From contig JBFWUB010000006.1 in NCBI GenBank assembly GCA_050247515.1, positions 62,001 to 126,000 on the forward strand: a DNA stretch of 64,000 nt, in the 5' to 3' direction. A program made the translations under genes and the position numbers. Below, one piece after another: positions 61,801 to 64,000 of the stretch. Each line of letters starts with the position of its first letter. Position 1 is the stretch's first letter. The stretch is from RAM1 sp050247515. Its GTDB lineage: Bacteria; Pseudomonadota; Gammaproteobacteria; Burkholderiales; Burkholderiaceae_C. Below the pieces are notes generated by a model. The model ran no database searches, was not told the origin of the DNA, and saw only the letters and a program-made list of their open reading frames with translations.

Positions 61801-62388
61801 GCATCGCCACCCCCTGCAGCGCAACCCGCCGCAGAGCCTGCCAGCGCACCGGCAGCAGACAGCGCGCCAGCCCCCTCAGCGTCTGCGCCGTCGCCTGCAC
61901 CAGCACCCGCAAGTGCGGACGCAGCCCCGGCTGCGTCACCGCCTCCCGCTGCAACGCCTGCAGCGCCCGCTTCACCCCATGCAGCGCCGACACCCGCCAC
62001 GACGCCACCGGCAACAGCACCCGCGCCTGCCCCGGTCGGCGCAACGCCGTCCGCATCACCGCCGGCAACACCCGATCCACTGGGTCAGCCCGCGACCGCG
62101 CCCGCAGGCACCCCGCCACCCGCAGGGCCAGCCACGCCACCCGGCCCGGCCGCGCCGCCACCGGGCACGCCTGCCCCCTCAGCACCACCCGGTACAGCCC
62201 CGACTCCCGCACCGGCGCCCGCGCCCGGCCCAAGTGCACCCGCCGATGCACTGCAAGACGCGCTGGACAAAGCAGGCGCCGACCCCGCCGCGGCATCGCC
62301 ACTCAAGGACGCTGCAGCCGCGGCCGCCGAAAAGAAGAAGCTGCTGGACATGATTAAGCAGGCGGCGGGCGATGCGCCGAAGGGCTGA
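58810..62388 (+). CDS. Giant coiled-coil protein with Pro/Ala-rich tail
   Basis: A 1192-residue protein of unknown family. Residues 1-900 are nearly all helical, with long heptad-like stretches (VDGVVTQVDAIATDVSG; VIEQVRQAIAKVVAVLDQV; ARAKLDELLAQAEAKLAD). A short break with two cysteines lies near 380-400 (DVRCDNAIAVCTKYI). Residues 905-1145 are a Pro/Ala/Ser-rich linker of about 240 residues, and a short helical end (LKDAAAAAAEKKKLLDMIKQ) closes it. No signal peptide or membrane span is obvious. The build (rod, flexible arm, end helix) recalls tape-measure, tether or polar-organiser proteins, but there is no sequence evidence for any of them. It overlaps its partner by 1 nt. Confidence 0.78.
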   Translation: MQFVTKATNTISEGATRVVEAVGTATTTMQTELASGISDASTAITTVSGQIDELVTQLQQLATPVNPLTLVAPLPPALSTIQADLSSLVGSLAGMGTRLAAAGQNLAGIAGDVQGVVTTVQGVPQRLVAIRPDVTPFPPRLLSVASDAQALGQRLQALRDVAAARAELQTGTAALQAQVDGTQEDLGAVIDGVVTQVDAIATDVSGSVDAVIQRVDAAVAALEEEIDGLMTQVDGFKDRAHEIALLVAAPVVAVEVAIDGVAARIEAVGQVIDSILETVDAQISRLDTIVTAINNVIDAAVQGVDDAIDLMKQSLDEVIAEIDQIKATLQALPDRFQPVHDKIDEAQALIEDIKARVEDFVERADAALSQASRELDQADVRCDNAIAVCTKYITRAPALVAARALFMGVKASIPGIQVTIAGARSAVRSAGTTATGLLDQALVIVGQLREALEKVIEQVRQAIAKVVAVLDQVRAALEAAQDQMTQASAKLHEAADQVKAVPVKLVEQVRTARDTFVQLVQPREKVDIVHAQVLAIKGRAVTPVRLQVESAEARVVQTIEDAQAKMQVPVDQVKDKIALLRSKIAELQAKIKEPAQKLKALMDDLKEKLMAQVATARAKLDELLAQAEAKLADGAAQASASAADAAQAAGPLAEAVQDFAGVVRDIQATAQQAQGRADALASQLQALQADLDAALQAASGAVTGAADSAAALKEDFESAGQAAADRANAALAGLAALATAHSPLQDELQTAQDSANAQAAQAASAGAAQREQLAEANRQFAQLLQQAQDAIAPPADEAQRVQAEMDEQLAAVTAEADALREQVVAAEKEMAAQTAKAQEEVTAKRDEGQEAIEASRAKVEAAQSQTNAARADVVSAESIVAAEVVKNGGEPPKKDEAKEAAKEEAKDAAKEAGAEAPAPAAAPGAAPAPGATPAPGAAPGAAPAASPAPAGSPAEAATPSPSPAPAPAPGAAAAPAPATAPGQAPAPPPSAPAPAEAASPPPAAQPAAEPASAPAADSAPAPSASAPSPAPAPASADAAPAASPPPAATPAAPASPHAAPTPATTPPATAPAPAPVGATPSASPPATPDPLGQPATAPAGTPPPAGPATPPGPAAPPPGTPAPSAPPGTAPTPAPAPAPGPSAPADALQDALDKAGADPAAASPLKDAAAAAAEKKKLLDMIKQAAGDAPKG

Positions 62389-62401
62389 GGTCTGACGCTC
62401 T

Positions 62402-62728
62402 TCAGTGCGCCTGGTCTTCTTCTGGATCTTCGTGGAGGATGGTTTCGTAGTCCTGCCCACCATAAAAAACGCCAATGATGGACACCCGGTCTGCATCCAC
62501 GGCGAAGGCAATCACGGTGCGTTTTTTGTAGTGAGTGATGCGCAAGCCAGACCGCACGTCATCCCGCCTGGTGCCGCGATGGGGGAAAGTCCGCAAGCTC
62601 TCACAGCAGCCGATGATGGCTTCCGTGTAGCGCATTGCCCTGTCCGGCGAACTCGCGGCAGAGATGTAGTGGTACAGCGCCACAAGCTGTTCTTCGGCCT
62701 CCGGTGAAAAGACGACGCGATGGGTCAT
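62402..62728 (-). CDS. RelE/ParE-family toxin
   Basis: A 108-residue ParE-like toxin. MTHRVVFSPEAEEQLVALYH, the SLRTFPHRGTRRDDVRSGLR basic core, and the last strands VIAFAVDADRVSIIGVFYGG are typical. ParE proteins poison DNA gyrase and RelE proteins cut mRNA at the ribosome; the pairing with a ParD-like antitoxin favours the former. The C-terminus has an extra acidic tail (DPEEDQAH). Its start overlaps the antitoxin stop by 4 nt. Confidence 0.9.
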   Translation of the reverse strand: MTHRVVFSPEAEEQLVALYHYISAASSPDRAMRYTEAIIGCCESLRTFPHRGTRRDDVRSGLRITHYKKRTVIAFAVDADRVSIIGVFYGGQDYETILHEDPEEDQAH

Positions 62729-62994
62729 CGCGCCTTCACATGCTCGGCCGCAAGTCTCTTTCGCACCTGCTCAGCGGTGACACCGCGCGCGGGGTTGGCC
62801 TTCAAGGCGTCAAAAGCCGGCCCGACCTGCTGGTTCAACCAGTTTTCGACCGCTCGATCCCGCGCCCAAAGCGCACGCAGGCCATCGCGAAATACCTCGC
62901 TCTCGGTGGCGTACTCGCCGGCAAGGACCTTGGCTTTCACAACATCGGCCATCTCGTTGGGCAACGTGATGCTGAATTGCTGGGTTGTCCGCAT
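62725..62994 (-). CDS. ParD-like ribbon-helix-helix antitoxin
   Basis: An 89-residue antitoxin. The N-terminal ribbon-helix-helix is clear (TQQFSITLPNEMADVVKAKV, then GEYATESEVFRDGLRAL) and should bind the operator as a dimer. The C-terminal part binds and blocks the toxin. GGGAGG lies 7 nt before the ATG. It is first in the pair, as expected for ParDE, and a palindrome lies 25 nt upstream. Confidence 0.92.
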   Translation of the reverse strand: MRTTQQFSITLPNEMADVVKAKVLAGEYATESEVFRDGLRALWARDRAVENWLNQQVGPAFDALKANPARGVTAEQVRKRLAAEHVKAR

Positions 62995-63018
62995 GATCTG
63001 CCTCCCATCAGGAGTAAA

Positions 63019-63033
63019 TAGGATTCAATCCTA
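63019..63033. promoter_or_regulatory. Operator palindrome of the toxin-antitoxin pair
   Basis: TAGGATTCAATCCTA is a perfect 15-nt palindrome around a central base, 25 nt before the antitoxin start. Ribbon-helix-helix antitoxins repress their own promoters at such sites. Confidence 0.6.
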
Positions 63034-64000
63034 CTACACCACAAACGCCCCCAGCGGCCTACGCGGCGTCGCCGGCGCAGGCGTTGCCGTGTAGCCCAGC
63101 CTGCAGAACATCTGCACCGTCGGCTCGTCCGCGGTCCTGGGCGCGGGGCGGCCCAGCATCAGCTGGTGGGCGCGGTCGTAGTGCGGCGCCATTTCTGCAA
63201 ACTCCTGCAGCGCCTGGCTCATGGGGTGCATGCCCACGCCCAGCGCAGTGGCCTGCAGGTGCAGGCGCACATAGGCACGGCCGGCGTTAACCTGGTCGGC
63301 GCGGTGGTTGCGGCCGGCCAGCCATACAAAGCCCATGGCGGTGCGGCTGTGGCCTTCAAAGCGGGTCATCATGGTTTTGTACGCCTCGCTGCCTTCGGCG
63401 GGCGGGTTCTTGCGGTCAAACATGCCCACCGCGTCCACCGCGCGGATGAAGGGGCTGTTCAGGCTGATGCCGTCGCGGTGCTTCAGTATTTCGCCAGGGC
63501 CCACGCGCGTGAGGTGCACGCTTTCCATCACGGTGCGCGGCGTCAGCAGCTCTACTTTGGCCGACTGCCAGCACAGCTCGCGCAGCGGGCCCAGGGCCGC
63601 GCCATCCACCGTGCCGCCGGCCGTGATGCCATCGCGGTCGGCGCCGGCCGTCAGCGCGCGCAGGGTGTCCGCCAGGACTGGCCGGGTGGTGTCAAAGTCG
63701 CTCTTGGGGGTGTGGCGGTTCAGGATGTGGGCAAACAGCGGATCACGCGCGCCGCCAGGCTGGACGGTGATGCGGGCAATGGGCCGGCGGTCCCACTCCT
63801 TCAGGTTGGCGCCCAGCTCGCCTTGCGGCCACAGCGCCACGTTCGCGGCCAGGCCCTGCTCGGCCAGCGCGATCACCAGCAGCTCCAGGAAGGCGCCATG
63901 GCCGATCAATATCTGGCGGCCATACGGGTCGGTGTGCGGCAGCACGCGCTCGCGGTCGGTGTACAGCGTGATGACGCCGGGCTCGCGCAGGTCCACCAGC
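63034..64000 (-). CDS. Acg-like nitroreductase-family protein, 5' end beyond the right edge
   Basis: At least 322 residues of a protein of the Acg/nitroreductase-like FMN family. The frame stays open through the right edge (LVDLREPG), so an internal GTG at 63996 is unlikely to be the start. Family-like segments are RQILIGHGAFLELLVIALAEQG, ELCWQSAKVELLTPRTVMES, GFVWLAGRNHRADQVNAGRA and GVGMHPMSQALQEF (quoted in parts). Relatives often carry a Tat signal at the N-terminus, which would lie outside the window. Whether it reduces a nitro compound or stores FMN, as proposed for Mycobacterium Acg, is open. The gene ends within the operator region of the toxin-antitoxin pair. Confidence 0.75.
   Translation of the reverse strand, partial: LVDLREPGVITLYTDRERVLPHTDPYGRQILIGHGAFLELLVIALAEQGLAANVALWPQGELGANLKEWDRRPIARITVQPGGARDPLFAHILNRHTPKSDFDTTRPVLADTLRALTAGADRDGITAGGTVDGAALGPLRELCWQSAKVELLTPRTVMESVHLTRVGPGEILKHRDGISLNSPFIRAVDAVGMFDRKNPPAEGSEAYKTMMTRFEGHSRTAMGFVWLAGRNHRADQVNAGRAYVRLHLQATALGVGMHPMSQALQEFAEMAPHYDRAHQLMLGRPAPRTADEPTVQMFCRLGYTATPAPATPRRPLGAFVV

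Noticed and set aside
58342..61824. A 1160-codon minus-strand frame opposite the coiled-coil gene, rich in Arg, Cys and His
   Set aside because: Composition is that of an antisense frame; the plus frame gives regular heptads and is coupled to its upstream partner.

Overview
The window is GC-rich chromosomal DNA of a betaproteobacterium of the order Burkholderiales, most like the Comamonadaceae. The reasons are the gene families and their order (rsmB, DUF4390, NtrY/NtrX-like pair; tRNA-Tyr-Gly-Thr, tuf, tRNA-Trp, secE, nusG, rplKAJL, rpoBC; trpE, trpG, trpD, trpC, ung), an orphan Bug-type tricarboxylate receptor, a Gcr-family membrane protein, and GC-rich palindromic intergenic repeats ending in C/G runs. 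This placement is inferred from content and has not been tested by a database search.

Left part (1-8.5 kb, almost all minus strand): an unrecognised gene cut by the left edge; tRNA-Phe with its own -10 box and terminator; an NtrX-like regulator without the AAA+ domain, an NtrY-like kinase, a DUF4390 protein and rsmB; a flavocytochrome c sulfide dehydrogenase pair (fccA/fccB type); and a LemA-like protein. From 8.5 to 22.3 kb lies the transcription/translation superoperon, read leftward from tRNA-Tyr to rpoC. A complete group II intron (about 22.33-25.10 kb, with a reverse transcriptase-maturase-HNH protein) sits directly in front of tRNA-Tyr, apparently between the operon's promoter (-10 at 25110-25115) and its first gene.

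Middle part (25-42 kb): a patatin-like lipase; the leftward trp operon (trpE, trpG, ltaE, a LysE-type exporter, trpD, trpC, ung), preceded by a candidate trpL leader peptide with a Trp-Pro-Trp motif whose AUG lies at the predicted transcription start; a chalcone-isomerase-like secreted protein; gph; a small conserved protein; rpe; apaG; the Gcr-family membrane protein; a candidate small RNA with promoter and terminator; a MarR regulator; an ion antiporter; a YbdK-type ligase; and thiL.

Right part (42-64 kb): a signalling cluster (single-domain receiver; soluble histidine kinase with about eleven PAS units; Rcp1-like receiver; REC-PAS-PAS-kinase-REC hybrid), then a small aromatic-metabolism-like cluster (FAD monooxygenase, Bug receptor, divergent LysR), a tautomerase with a divergent LysR, pgpA-pncC, an MFS transporter, an undescribed pair encoding a Pro/Ala-rich protein and a 1192-residue coiled-coil protein, a ParDE-type toxin-antitoxin pair with a palindromic operator, and an Acg-like nitroreductase cut by the right edge. 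The 42.1-55.7 kb block separates thiL from pgpA and looks like accessory DNA.

The points most worth checking are the intron at the head of an essential operon, the apparently leaderless trpL, the 123-residue-period PAS array, the coiled-coil pair, the candidate small RNA, and unusual bases in three of the five tRNAs. No CRISPR array, rRNA gene or prophage was seen.
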